Of a DNA stretch of 64,000 nucleotides, positions 15,141 through 23,857 are shown one piece after another. Under the pieces are notes generated by a model. That model ran no database searches and was not told the DNA's origin. It saw nothing but the letters and a program-made list of their open reading frames with translations. A program made the translations under genes and the position numbers. This stretch comes from UBA7803 sp041395905. GTDB taxonomy: Bacteria; Pseudomonadota; Gammaproteobacteria; Pseudomonadales; Azotimanducaceae. The DNA lies in the NCBI GenBank assembly GCA_041395905.1, contig JAWKZP010000020.1, forward strand, positions 1 through 64,000. Direction: 5' to 3'. Each line of letters begins with the position of its first letter. The first letter of the stretch is position 1.

Positions 15141-17219
15141 ATGCCAGCTGCCGCCTCAGCCGACTTCTGCCTGATGCCCTGGCCGCGCGACCTGCGTGCC
15201 ACCGGAGAAACCGTGGCCGGGGCGCCGGGGCTGCGCGTGCACATCGACGGCGTCGATTCCAAACGGCTGCGCGCCGCTGCTGCGCGTGTGGCGGCGGGCG
15301 ACGCCCCCCCGGCCCTGCCATTGCACATCCGCTGCGCTCAGCGCGCCCCTGACAGGCCCGGTCAGGAGATGGATGAGACCTACGTCCTCAGGGTGGAACG
15401 CAGCGCCGTGCATCTCGATGCGGCCACGGAATGGGGCGCGCTGCGGGGCCTGGCTACGCTGGCTCAGCTGCGCGCCGCGGACGGCCCGCTGCCCTGCCTC
15501 GAGATCCGCGACCAGCCGCGCTTTGCCTGGCGCGGCGTGCTCCTCGACGTGGCGCGGCATTTCATCGGCATCGAGGCGCTGCTGCGTACGCTGGATGCCA
15601 TGTGGCTGTTCAAGCTCAACGTGCTGCACCTGCATCTTTCCGACGATCAGGCGTTCCGTTTTCCCAGCACCCGGTATCCGCGCCTGTCGAGCACGCCCTG
15701 CTACAGCCGGGAGGAGCTGGCGCGGCTGGTCCGGTATGCTTCCGATCTGGGGATTCGTGTCGTACCCGAGCTCGACATGCCCGGCCATACCACCAGCTGG
15801 TTGCTCGCGTATCCCGAGTGGGGCGCAGGGCCGGTCGTGCCGAGCCGCCGCTTCGGCGTGCACAAAGCCTGCCTCGACCCGAGCAATCCTGCGGTGTACG
15901 AGGCGGTGGACGTGCTCCTCGGCGAGCTCGCAGAGGTGTTTCCCGACCCGGTGGTGCACATCGGCGGCGACGAGGTGCATCCCGCCTGGTGGTCGGAGCA
16001 GCCGCGGGTACAGAGGTACATGCGCGAGCAGGGTATCGCCGACGTGGCGGGACTGCAGGCCCACTTCAGCGCACGCGTGGCGGCGCTGGCGCGGGGGCAC
16101 CAGCGGCGGGTCGTCGGCTGGGACGAGGTGCTGCATGCAGGCCTCCCCGCGGAGGTCATGGTGCAGACCTGGCGCGGCGCCACGGCACGCGACCGCGCAC
16201 TCCGCGGTGGGCATGACTGCGTCGTGTCGGCGAACTACTACCTGGATCTCTTCTATCCCGCGGAGCTGCATTACCGATTCGACCCGGAAGCGCCGGAGGC
16301 GGAAGCCCTGGCGGCCGAAGACGCGCTGCTCCGGGACCCCCGCATCGCCCATGTCGCGGAGGGCCTGCGCTGGACCCACCAGTGGCGCGCGGAGGCTGCC
16401 GCGGAGCAGCGCGACGACACGGCCCCGGGCCGCCTTGCGCCCGGCGCGGCAGCCGCGGGTGCAGCCCGTCCGCGCGGCCGGGTCATCGGCGCCGAGGCCT
16501 GTCTGTGGGCGGAGCTGGTGGACGAGGCCTGCCTGGACGTGCGTCTGTGGAGTCGCCTGCCGGCGCTCGCGGAACGCTTCTGGTCAGCGGCGAGCCTGAC
16601 CGATCCTGCCGACATGTATCGGCGCCTGCGCGCGGCGCACGGAACCCTGGCCGCAGTCGGCGGCATCGATCTCGCCGCACGCGTGCGCGCCGCGCTCGCG
16701 GCAGCTGGCGTGCAGGACCCCTGGCTGCCGCTCACGGATCAGCTGGAGCCGGTGAAGTGGTACGGACGCCTGCTGGGCGAACAGGCGCTGGCGGCGCGGC
16801 TCGAAGGTCGTGAGATGCCTCAGGCACGACCCTACGAAGCCGATACGCCCCTCGATCGCGTCGCCGATGCGCTGCCACCGGAGAGCTTCGCGGCCCGGGA
16901 TCTGGACGCGCTTTGCCGCGCCTTTGCCGAAGGGGACGCGGTCGAGTCGAACGCGGCCCGAACCCGGCTCGAAGCGCTCGCGGCGCGCTGGCGCGGGTTA
17001 CCGGCTCGCGGCGCGGGCCCCGACGAGCTGGCGCCGCTGGCCCGGCAACTGACGGCGATCGCCGAGCTGCTCACCGCAATGCTCGCTGGAACGGCCACCG
17101 CCGCCGCGGCGCAGGACGCGCTCTCCCGGGCGGCGCGGCCCCAGGGCGAATATCTGCTGGCAGCCGCGGTGGTGCTGGCCGAGCGGGCGCCCGCGCTGGT
17201 GGCGCGAGCCGGAGCATGA
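15141..17219 (+). CDS. Beta-N-acetylhexosaminidase (glycoside hydrolase family 20)
   Basis: A 692-residue GH20 enzyme that removes terminal GlcNAc or GalNAc by substrate-assisted catalysis. A GH20b-like N-terminal domain precedes the TIM barrel, which starts at about residue 125 (FAWRGVLLDVARHF). The catalytic pair Asp277-Glu278 is in HIGGDEVHP. VPELDMPGHTTSW and the tryptophan-rich W-A-E-L end of the barrel are also present. An Ala/Gly-rich insertion lies near residues 425-450. No clear signal peptide is seen, so it may be cytoplasmic. A GTG at 15084 is an alternative start. It overlaps the kinase gene. Confidence 0.88.
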   Translation: MPAAASADFCLMPWPRDLRATGETVAGAPGLRVHIDGVDSKRLRAAAARVAAGDAPPALPLHIRCAQRAPDRPGQEMDETYVLRVERSAVHLDAATEWGALRGLATLAQLRAADGPLPCLEIRDQPRFAWRGVLLDVARHFIGIEALLRTLDAMWLFKLNVLHLHLSDDQAFRFPSTRYPRLSSTPCYSREELARLVRYASDLGIRVVPELDMPGHTTSWLLAYPEWGAGPVVPSRRFGVHKACLDPSNPAVYEAVDVLLGELAEVFPDPVVHIGGDEVHPAWWSEQPRVQRYMREQGIADVAGLQAHFSARVAALARGHQRRVVGWDEVLHAGLPAEVMVQTWRGATARDRALRGGHDCVVSANYYLDLFYPAELHYRFDPEAPEAEALAAEDALLRDPRIAHVAEGLRWTHQWRAEAAAEQRDDTAPGRLAPGAAAAGAARPRGRVIGAEACLWAELVDEACLDVRLWSRLPALAERFWSAASLTDPADMYRRLRAAHGTLAAVGGIDLAARVRAALAAAGVQDPWLPLTDQLEPVKWYGRLLGEQALAARLEGREMPQARPYEADTPLDRVADALPPESFAARDLDALCRAFAEGDAVESNAARTRLEALAARWRGLPARGAGPDELAPLARQLTAIAELLTAMLAGTATAAAAQDALSRAARPQGEYLLAAAVVLAERAPALVARAGA

Positions 17220-18205
17220 CGGCACTCACGGTGCTCGAGGCGGCGTACTTTCCGGCGCTGGCAATCGAGCCGCTGGGCGCCGGGCACATCAACGATACCT
17301 ACCTGGTGCGGGCTGTCGATGGCCGCTATGTGCTGCAGCGGATCAACGCGCAGGTTTTTCCCGACCCGTGCGCTGTCATGGAGAAGGTGGTGACCGTGCT
17401 CGAGCACCTGGCCCGGGTCGCGCCCGGGTCGACGCCGCAGCTGATCGCGACCCGCAGCGGTGCACCCTACACCCAGGACGAAAGCGGCGCGGTCTGGCGC
17501 CTGTGGCGATACCTGGAGGGCAGCCGCACCCTGCAGCGTCTCGACAACGTCGGGCAGGCGCAGGCGGCAGGGTTTGCGTTCGGGGCTTTCGAGCATGCGC
17601 TGCGCGCCCTGCAGGCGCCGATTTCCGACCCCATTCCCGGGTTCATGCAGGCTGCGACCTATCTCGATGCGCTGGATGGCCTGCTCGCCTCCAACGGTGT
17701 CACGCCGGACGACGGGACCCTGGCGCTGCTCGCGCAGCTGGAGCCGCGGCGCGAGCTGGCGGCATTGTTCGGCGCGCGCGATCGGCTCGTGCACGGCGAC
17801 TGCAAGGTCAACAACCTGTTGTTCGACGCCGGGTCGGATCGGGTGCTCTGCGTCCTCGATCTCGACACCGTCATGCGCGGCCACTGGGCATGGGATTTCG
17901 GCGATCTGGCGCGTTCCGGCGCGGCGGATGGCAGTGCCTTCGCGTGCGAACGCTTCGCCGCACTGGCGCGTGGATTTCGCGCCGGCGCCGGTATCGATGC
18001 GGATGCGGACGATCTGGTGCTGGCACCGCGTTACGTCGCGGCCATGCTGGCAGTACGGTTCGTCACCGACCATCTGGCGGGCGACCGCTACTTCAGAGTC
18101 TCCCGCCGGGGTGAAAACCTGCTGCGCGCACGCGAGCAGCTGGACCTGCTGCTGGCCATGGAGCGCGCGGAAGGCGCCATGCGTCGGGCCCTGCGCGGTG
18201 CGTGA
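17216..18205 (+). CDS. Aminoglycoside-phosphotransferase-fold sugar kinase (N-acetylhexosamine kinase-like)
   Basis: A 329-residue APH-fold kinase. The catalytic loop is His193-Gly-Asp195-CKVNN and the metal-binding segment is VLDLDTVMRGHWAWDFGD, where NahK-type N-acetylhexosamine-1-kinases also carry D-x-D-T. Its ATG overlaps the hexosaminidase stop, so the two are coupled. The context suggests it phosphorylates the GlcNAc or GalNAc released by the hexosaminidase. The exact sugar and position are inferred. Confidence 0.8.
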   Translation: MTALTVLEAAYFPALAIEPLGAGHINDTYLVRAVDGRYVLQRINAQVFPDPCAVMEKVVTVLEHLARVAPGSTPQLIATRSGAPYTQDESGAVWRLWRYLEGSRTLQRLDNVGQAQAAGFAFGAFEHALRALQAPISDPIPGFMQAATYLDALDGLLASNGVTPDDGTLALLAQLEPRRELAALFGARDRLVHGDCKVNNLLFDAGSDRVLCVLDLDTVMRGHWAWDFGDLARSGAADGSAFACERFAALARGFRAGAGIDADADDLVLAPRYVAAMLAVRFVTDHLAGDRYFRVSRRGENLLRAREQLDLLLAMERAEGAMRRALRGA

Positions 18206-18218
18206 CGCGATGGGCCGG

Positions 18219-18500
18219 TCAGGCGCCGGCGCTGCGCAGCACGAGGTTGACCACGGTCACCACCGCGAACACGAACAGGGCGGTGAACACGATTCCGGCG
18301 ATGATGAAGTGCAGCACCCTGCCGCGGGAGAAGTCGCGCTCGCGGTTCTGGCTCGACTGGACGCCGAACGCAGCCGCGACCGTGCTGGCGGCTACCTGCC
18401 AGAAGCTCAGCACCGGCTCCGCCTGCTCGTCCGGGCTCGGCGCTGCGTCCTGCGTATCCTGCGGGCGCGGGTCGGTTGAGGATTTCGACTGGTCGTTCAT
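18219..18500 (-). CDS. DUF2970 small membrane protein
   Basis: A 93-residue protein with an acidic, disordered N-terminus, then SFWQVAASTVAAAFGVQS-x-x-NRERDF, and one C-terminal membrane span (IIAGIVFTALFVFAVVTVV). This is the DUF2970 signature, found mostly in Gamma- and Betaproteobacteria; the function is unknown. The start overlaps the stop of the phytanoyl-CoA oxygenase-like gene (ATGA). Confidence 0.85.
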   Translation of the reverse strand: MNDQSKSSTDPRPQDTQDAAPSPDEQAEPVLSFWQVAASTVAAAFGVQSSQNRERDFSRGRVLHFIIAGIVFTALFVFAVVTVVNLVLRSAGA

Positions 18501-19450
18501 GATCGGTGACTATCGGCTGCCGCCGGCTCGTTTTCTATACGGGTAACCCAGTAATCGGCGTCGTAGCGCTCGTCGCCGAGCAGGTAGCGCCAGAAGCGCA
18601 CCCGGTTGATGTACTCGAGGCGCCCGGTGTCGGCCTCGAACCACTTTTCGGGTCGGGTGAGGATGGCGTCGACGCTGTCGCGGTCGTTGACGCCGCCGGT
18701 CCAGAAGATTGGCCGCTGCACATGGGGCTCGTCGCCGAGGTCGGAGGTGTCCCAAAGACGCGTCTGGCGCTCGGTGGGGCAGAGGCGGATCTTGAACATG
18801 TAGCGCAGGCGCTCGGACCGGTTCATGCCGCCGCCGTGCCAGATGCCGTGGTGCACGATCAGCACGGTGCCTGCCGGGCATACCACGTGCTGCTGGCCGA
18901 CGATGTTCTGGTAGCGGGCAACGGCGGCTTCGCTGACGATGCGCAGGTGTGAGCCCGGCAGATAGCGGGTGCCGCCCATCTCGGGCGTCACCTCGTGCGG
19001 GAAGTACATCAGCTGGATGTCGAACGCCCGGCGCGGGTCGATGGTGGAGTCCTGATGGTTGTGCTGGGCCCGCGGTACCTGCTCCTCACGCTCGTAGAAG
19101 CGCGGGGGAAACGTGATGTGCAGGAAGTGGTGGTCGAGCACGCTGCGTCTGCCCACCAGGCTCTCGATGGCGCCGCGGATCTGCGGCAGCTCGATCAGCG
19201 CGCGCAATGGTGAGCCCGCGGGATAGGCCTGCTCGAGGGGCGTGCCTGCCGGCACCAGGGGTATCACGCTCGAGCGCATGATCCTGCCGTAGTGCGCCAG
19301 CACCCCTTCGATGTCGGATTCCTCGACGTGGCCCACCTGCTCGAGGAAAGCCCGATTGATCGCATCGGGCACGACGCCGTCCAGGCGCAGAAAACCCCGC
19401 GCGGCGAAGCTCGCCATCTGTGCGGTGCTCAGCAGTTGCGGCTCGCTCAT
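18497..19450 (-). CDS. Phytanoyl-CoA dioxygenase-family (PhyH) oxygenase 1
   Basis: A 317-residue Fe(II)/2-oxoglutarate oxygenase. The metal motif is His132-x-Asp134 (HNHQDST) with the distal His205 (HHGIWHGGGMNRSERLRYMF), whose downstream Arg would bind 2-oxoglutarate. PhyH-family members hydroxylate acyl-CoAs, ectoine precursors and secondary metabolites; the substrate here is unknown. The start at 19450 was chosen over an upstream in-frame ATG because it sits just after the preceding gene. It lies between a small hypothetical gene and the DUF2970 gene. Confidence 0.85.
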   Translation of the reverse strand: MSEPQLLSTAQMASFAARGFLRLDGVVPDAINRAFLEQVGHVEESDIEGVLAHYGRIMRSSVIPLVPAGTPLEQAYPAGSPLRALIELPQIRGAIESLVGRRSVLDHHFLHITFPPRFYEREEQVPRAQHNHQDSTIDPRRAFDIQLMYFPHEVTPEMGGTRYLPGSHLRIVSEAAVARYQNIVGQQHVVCPAGTVLIVHHGIWHGGGMNRSERLRYMFKIRLCPTERQTRLWDTSDLGDEPHVQRPIFWTGGVNDRDSVDAILTRPEKWFEADTGRLEYINRVRFWRYLLGDERYDADYWVTRIENEPAAADSHRS

Positions 19451-19451
19451 C

Positions 19452-19721
19452 TCAGCCCACCAGCTTCTCGAAGAAGAATTCGTACTTGAGGTATCCGGTG
19501 CGGAACTCGTCACCGCCGGCATGCGGCAGCAGCGGGCTGGCCTGGATCAGCCGCCAGCCGTCACGCAGGGCGTCGAGCCCCGTGCGGTAGGGGGGCGTGT
19601 CGCTGTCGCCGGCCACGTGTTCCCGGGCGCCTGTGCCGTCCCACACGGACCAGCCCAGCACCTCGGTGTCCAGCGCTGACGTGGCCAGATAGAGAACCAG
19701 AACCTGCTGCCTTCGTGCCAT
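19452..19721 (-). CDS. Small conserved hypothetical protein
   Basis: An 89-residue soluble protein with an N-terminal beta-strand (QQVLVLYLATS) and a helix LDALRDGWRLIQASPLLP, ending in aromatic residues (YLKYEFFFEKLVG). I do not recognise a named family. It ends one base before the PhyH-type oxygenase gene, so they are likely co-transcribed, and it is divergent from another PhyH-type gene. Confidence 0.6.
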   Translation of the reverse strand: MARRQQVLVLYLATSALDTEVLGWSVWDGTGAREHVAGDSDTPPYRTGLDALRDGWRLIQASPLLPHAGGDEFRTGYLKYEFFFEKLVG

Positions 19722-19812
19722 CGGGGTCCCGTGTGCCGCCGTGGATGCCTTCGGGCGGCGAGCTTAGCACAGGGCTTGCCCGGCCAGCCGCAGCGGTGCC
19801 ATGCTCGCGGCC

Positions 19813-20700
19813 ATGTCTGCGCACTCTCAGCTGCTGCACCCGCGGAACCGGGACTTCCGATGGCGTCTGCCCGACGGTCCGCGGCGGCTGCTCGACGACG
19901 ATCAGATGCGCGCGTACGACCGCGACGGCGGCTTCGTGCTCGAGGACGTGTTCGACCCGGCGGCCGTGCGGACGCTGCTCGATGCCCTCGACCCGCTCGC
20001 CGACGAGAGCGAGACCTTCCTGCGTTCGCAACCGGGCGGGCGTCATCTCATCGGCCGGGCCGGCGAGATCAGCTTCAGCCCGCACCTGGTGGCGCGTTCC
20101 CGGACGCTGCGCGAGGCGTCCATGCAGCCCGTGCTGCTCGACCTGCTGCACGACATCATCGGTGCCGACGTGCGCCTGTACTGGGATCAGGCGGTTTACA
20201 AGGGTACGACGCACGAAGAGTTTCCGTGGCATCAGGACAACGGCTACACGTTCGTGCTGCCGCAGCAGTACGTCACCTGCTGGGTGGCCCTGACCGATGC
20301 GACGCCGGCCAACGGCTGTCCGTGGATACTGCCCGGCGCGCACCGGGTCGGCACCCTGGCGCACCGCTGGACCGAGCTCGGCTTCTGCTGCTTCGACGGC
20401 TCCGCGGCACAGCGCGAGGCGCTGCGCGGGCTGCTCGCGGAGGTCGCCGAACGCGACGGCGTGACGCCGCCGTCGGACCTGCTCGAACCGCGCCCGCTGG
20501 CGGTGCGCGCCGGGTCGGTGGCGGTGTTTTCCAGCCTCACGCCGCATAGAACGGGACCCAACGGCACGGGCGAAGTGCGCAAGGCTTACATTCTGCAGTA
20601 CGCGCCGGAAGGCGCGGTGATGTACCCACGAGACGGCGCGCCGCTGGAGGCGAGGCAGCCGGACTGGCAATATCCCGTTCTCGTATCACAGGATCGCTAG
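19813..20700 (+). CDS. Phytanoyl-CoA dioxygenase-family (PhyH) oxygenase 2
   Basis: A 295-residue Fe(II)/2-oxoglutarate oxygenase. The iron motif is His140-x-Asp142 (FPWHQDNGYTF). The cofactor region is FSSLTPHRTGPNGTGEVRKAYILQY, holding the distal His and the co-substrate Arg. CWVALTDAT-x-x-NGCPWILPGAH is typical of PhyH. An ATG 12 bp upstream (19801) is an equally possible start. The gene is divergent from oxygenase 1 and is followed 13 bp later by a TonB-domain lipoprotein gene. Confidence 0.87.
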   Translation: MSAHSQLLHPRNRDFRWRLPDGPRRLLDDDQMRAYDRDGGFVLEDVFDPAAVRTLLDALDPLADESETFLRSQPGGRHLIGRAGEISFSPHLVARSRTLREASMQPVLLDLLHDIIGADVRLYWDQAVYKGTTHEEFPWHQDNGYTFVLPQQYVTCWVALTDATPANGCPWILPGAHRVGTLAHRWTELGFCCFDGSAAQREALRGLLAEVAERDGVTPPSDLLEPRPLAVRAGSVAVFSSLTPHRTGPNGTGEVRKAYILQYAPEGAVMYPRDGAPLEARQPDWQYPVLVSQDR

Positions 20701-20713
20701 GGAGAAGCCGGGC

Positions 20714-21067
20714 ATGCGCAAGCTGCTGTGGATTGGTTGCATCGTGCTGAGTGGTTGCGCCGCGAGCGGCGAGCGGCCGTTGCAGCTCGTTTCCAGCACG
20801 CCCGTCGCCTACCCGGCCGAGGCGCGCAGCGCAGGGCTCGAGGGGTACGTCGTGGTGCGTTACGACGTCACCGACGAGGGGCTGGTCACCAACGCCCAGG
20901 TCATCGAGAGTCGTCCCGCCGGCACCTTCGACGCCGCCGCGCTCGCGGCCGTTGCCACCTGGCGTTATCGGCCGAGGGAGGTCGACGGCAAGCCGGCCGG
21001 GGTACTCGGCATGACCAGCCGGCTGACGTTCAAACTGGGTGACGGCAGCGCCTACAGCGATTACTGA
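20714..21067 (+). CDS. Small TonB C-terminal-domain lipoprotein
   Basis: A 117-residue protein with a lipobox (CIVLSGCAAS, modified Cys15). It is made almost entirely of the TonB/TolA C-terminal fold: YPAEARSAGLEGYVVVRYDV, AQVIESRPAGTFDAAALAAV and WRYRPREVDGKPA. It lacks the membrane anchor and Pro-rich spacer of TonB, and no exbBD is nearby, so it is not an energy transducer by itself. It is probably an outer-membrane or periplasmic binding domain. The end overlaps the convergent thioesterase gene by 7 bp. Confidence 0.82.
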   Translation: MRKLLWIGCIVLSGCAASGERPLQLVSSTPVAYPAEARSAGLEGYVVVRYDVTDEGLVTNAQVIESRPAGTFDAAALAAVATWRYRPREVDGKPAGVLGMTSRLTFKLGDGSAYSDY

Positions 21068-21558
21068 TCGCGCAGGCGCACGCCGTAGGTGCCGGTGAAC
21101 TCCGCGGCCAGCGCGCCGTCACTGACGATCGTGGTGACCAGCACCAGACGCGCGCGGCCGCTGCGCTCCAGCTCGTCGAGACCCGCCGCCAGTGACTCGG
21201 GCGCGGTGCACGTTGCCTGCATGGCAGCGCGAACCGGCTGCAGGCAGCGGATGCTGCCGTCCACGAATACGATCGAGCCCTGTCGCCCGCGCCGGGCCAG
21301 CTGCAGGTAGATCTGGCCCCAACCGCACAACGACGCGATGGAGAACTGGCTGCCGGCAAAGGCGGAGCCGTGAACGTTGACGTTGGGCTCCAGCGCAGCG
21401 CGTACGCGCAGGCAGCTGTCGACGTAATCCACCACCTCTATGCCCATGACCCGGGAGATGGGGATCTCGGCGTGCCAGCGCTGCTCGAGCGCCCGACAGT
21501 GGCCCGCGATCTCTTCCGGGTCGGGGCCCCGGCTGCGCGACGGGTTGCCGGCCGACAC
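21061..21558 (-). CDS. YiiD C-terminal-type hotdog thioesterase
   Basis: A 165-residue hotdog-fold protein. The helix and strand pattern RWHAEIPISRVMGIEVVDY ... NVHGSAFAGSQFSIASL matches the putative thioesterase domain found at the C-terminus of E. coli YiiD. It would hydrolyse an acyl-thioester. The GTG start two bases after the nitroreductase stop is uncertain, because the AAGGG upstream is very close to it. A later start would still keep the whole domain. Confidence 0.72.
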   Translation of the reverse strand: MSAGNPSRSRGPDPEEIAGHCRALEQRWHAEIPISRVMGIEVVDYVDSCLRVRAALEPNVNVHGSAFAGSQFSIASLCGWGQIYLQLARRGRQGSIVFVDGSIRCLQPVRAAMQATCTAPESLAAGLDELERSGRARLVLVTTIVSDGALAAEFTGTYGVRLRDQ

Positions 21559-21560
21559 CC

Positions 21561-22199
21561 TTACCAGCCGTTCCAGTGGGTGATGTGCTCGATCGGCGGG
21601 CGTTCGGCGCGTTTGAAATCCGTACCCCTGGTATAGGCCACCGGCAGCAGTGCCACCTGCATGACGTCTTCGGGCAGGCCCAGCAGCGCGGCCGCCTCCT
21701 TCTCGTGCACCAGATGCAGCGTCGTCAGGGTCGAGCCCAGGCCGCGCGCCCGCAGCGCCAGCTGGAAGCTCCACACCGCCGGGAAGATCGATCCGAAAAG
21801 TCCGGCCATCATGGCCACCGGCGTACCCTCCGGCGGACGCCCCTGCACGCAGGGAATCAGGTGCACGGGTACCTCCTGCAGGTGGTCGGCGAGGAACATG
21901 GCGGAGGTGAACACCCGTTGGGTCTGAGTGTCGCCGCGCTCGTTGGCGGCCTCGCCGGCGGCGGTGAGGTAGGTCTTGGCGGCTTTGCGGTACAGATCGG
22001 CCAGCGCGGCGCGCTTGTCTGCCTCGTCCACCACCACCCAGCGCCAGGTCTGGGAGTTGGAGCCGGTAGGCGCCTGCACCGCCAGCTCCAGGCATTCCAG
22101 GATCACCTCGCGCGGAACCGGACGGTTCAGGTCCAGGCGCTTGCGCACGGCGCGGGTGGTGGCCAGCAGCTCGTCGGTCATGGCGATGTCGAAGTTCAT
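21561..22199 (-). CDS. Nitroreductase-family FMN oxidoreductase
   Basis: A 212-residue nitroreductase fold enzyme. TRAVRKRLDLNRPV at about 15-30 gives the FMN phosphate contacts, APTGSNSQTWRWVVVDE at 43-59 gives the flavin site, and a helix-rich middle leads to AALLGLPEDVMQVALLPVAY near the C-terminus. It probably reduces nitro groups, quinones or enones with NAD(P)H as a homodimer. The gene is in an operon with the thioesterase. Confidence 0.85.
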   Translation of the reverse strand: MNFDIAMTDELLATTRAVRKRLDLNRPVPREVILECLELAVQAPTGSNSQTWRWVVVDEADKRAALADLYRKAAKTYLTAAGEAANERGDTQTQRVFTSAMFLADHLQEVPVHLIPCVQGRPPEGTPVAMMAGLFGSIFPAVWSFQLALRARGLGSTLTTLHLVHEKEAAALLGLPEDVMQVALLPVAYTRGTDFKRAERPPIEHITHWNGW

Positions 22200-22447
22200 G
22201 GTGCTCCCCTTCTATGAGACGGCTTTCGGTGTGATTGCTGCGCCGCGCCGCTGCAGCCGCCCTGCAGGCGCGGGGGGTGCGGGGGCGCGGGGGTACGGAG
22301 TGTAGCCGAAGTTGCGGGCCGCCACCCGTCGTCCGCCCTGGCGCACGCAGGGCCGGGTCAGTAAGCTCCGCGGGGAAAGAAAGCCCATGCACGGCGGGTG
22401 CGGCCGTCTCGCTGACGACCAGCGCGCGCAGGGAGGACTGTCTAGCA

Positions 22448-23836
22448 ATGACTGGAGAAAATCGACCGGGAGACTTTGGGCCCGGGAGGCTTCGGCCCGC
22501 AGACTGCCGCTCTGCCCGAGCTGCAGGCTTCGGGCTGGTGCTGTTGGCCGCCCTTGCGGTGACCTGGGCGTCCGCGGCTGCGGCGCAGGTGGCGGCACCG
22601 GTGGCGGAGAAGGTCAACGCGCTGGCCAGGGAGCTGGAGCCCCAGGTGGTTGCCTGGCGGCGCGACATTCACGAGCATCCGGAACTCTCCAACCGCGAGT
22701 ACCGCACCAGCAAGCTGGTGGCGGAGCAGCTCAAGGCGCTGGGCCTGGAGGTGCAGACCGAGGTAGCGCACACCGGGGTGGTGGGCATTCTGCGCGGCGC
22801 GCAGCCGGGCCCGGTTGTGGCGCTGCGTGCCGACATGGATGCCCTGCCGGTGGCGGAACGCACCGGCCTGCCGTTCGCCTCGCAGGCGCGCAGCACCTAC
22901 AACGGCAACGAGGTCGGCGTGATGCACGCCTGTGGCCACGACAACCATGTGGCGATACTGCTCGGCGCGGCCACGGTGCTCAGCCGGATGCGCGAGGACA
23001 TTCCCGGAACCGTCAAGTTCATCTTCCAGCCCGCCGAGGAAGGCGCCCCCATCGGTGAGGAGGGCGGCGCCGGGCTCATGGTGCGCGAAGGCGTGCTCGA
23101 GGACCCGGACGTGGAGGCCATCTTCGGCCTGCACATCAGCCAGGCCGACGCTGTGGGTCAGGCCAGCTACCGGCCGCGCGGTGCCATGGCCAGCGCGCAG
23201 CGCTTCGAGATCCGCGTGCATGGGCGTCAGACCCACGGCGCCATGCCCTGGGCCGGCGTCGATCCCATCGTCGTCGGCGCGCACATCGTCACCGCGCTGC
23301 AGACCATCGTCAGCCGGCAACTGGACGTCACCAAGGCGCCGGCGGTGGTGACCGTCGGGGTATTCCAGGCCGGCGTGCGCAACAACATCGTGCCCGACGA
23401 AGCGCGTCTGGAAGGCACCATCCGCAGTTTCGATCCGGACATGCGCTTGGAGATCCACCGCAGGATCGAGCAGATCGCCACGTCCGTCGCGCAATCCATG
23501 GGCGCCACGGCCACGGTGGAGATCGATCCCGGAGTGCCCGTCACCTACAACCAGGCCGAACTCACCGAGGCCATGCTGCCGACCCTCGAGAGCGTGTACG
23601 GCAAGGCCAACGTGCGCATGGCGGAACCCATCACCGGCGCCGAAGACTTCGCGTTCTATCAGCAGGCGGTGCCGGGGCTGTTCTTCTTCATCGGCGGGCG
23701 GCCGTCCGCTGTGCCGCCGGAGCAGGCGGTGCCCAATCACTCGCCGCTGTTCGATGCCGACGAGGGGGCGCTGGTGCCGGGTGTGGAGGTCATGAGCCGC
23801 ATGGCCCTCGACTACCTGTCGCGGCCGGTTCGATGA
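22448..23836 (+). CDS. Secreted M20D-family amidohydrolase
   Basis: A 462-residue metallo-amidohydrolase with a signal peptide (hydrophobic residues 25-45, cleaved after the Ala run). The di-metal site is visible as His160-A-Cys162-G-His164-D-N-His167, the catalytic Glu-Glu in FQPAEEGAP, and the final His in GAEDFAFYQ and NHSPLFDAD. The lid domain contains VHGRQTHGAMPWAGVDP. Members deacylate N-acyl amino acids or hippurate-like substrates; this one acts in the periplasm. The start at 22448 has GGAGGA upstream. The preceding 248 bp are a GC-rich spacer in which I see no gene. Confidence 0.9.
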   Translation: MTGENRPGDFGPGRLRPADCRSARAAGFGLVLLAALAVTWASAAAAQVAAPVAEKVNALARELEPQVVAWRRDIHEHPELSNREYRTSKLVAEQLKALGLEVQTEVAHTGVVGILRGAQPGPVVALRADMDALPVAERTGLPFASQARSTYNGNEVGVMHACGHDNHVAILLGAATVLSRMREDIPGTVKFIFQPAEEGAPIGEEGGAGLMVREGVLEDPDVEAIFGLHISQADAVGQASYRPRGAMASAQRFEIRVHGRQTHGAMPWAGVDPIVVGAHIVTALQTIVSRQLDVTKAPAVVTVGVFQAGVRNNIVPDEARLEGTIRSFDPDMRLEIHRRIEQIATSVAQSMGATATVEIDPGVPVTYNQAELTEAMLPTLESVYGKANVRMAEPITGAEDFAFYQQAVPGLFFFIGGRPSAVPPEQAVPNHSPLFDADEGALVPGVEVMSRMALDYLSRPVR

Positions 23837-23857
23837 CCGTGGTCGGGGCCGGCGTCC

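Noticed and set aside
15156..16379. 407-codon minus-strand frame opposite the hexosaminidase
   Set aside because: No domain is recognisable, and the plus strand carries GH20 motifs over the same bases.
20714..21067. A complete TonB energy transducer
   Set aside because: It has a lipobox instead of a membrane anchor and lacks the Pro-rich spacer and exbB/exbD.
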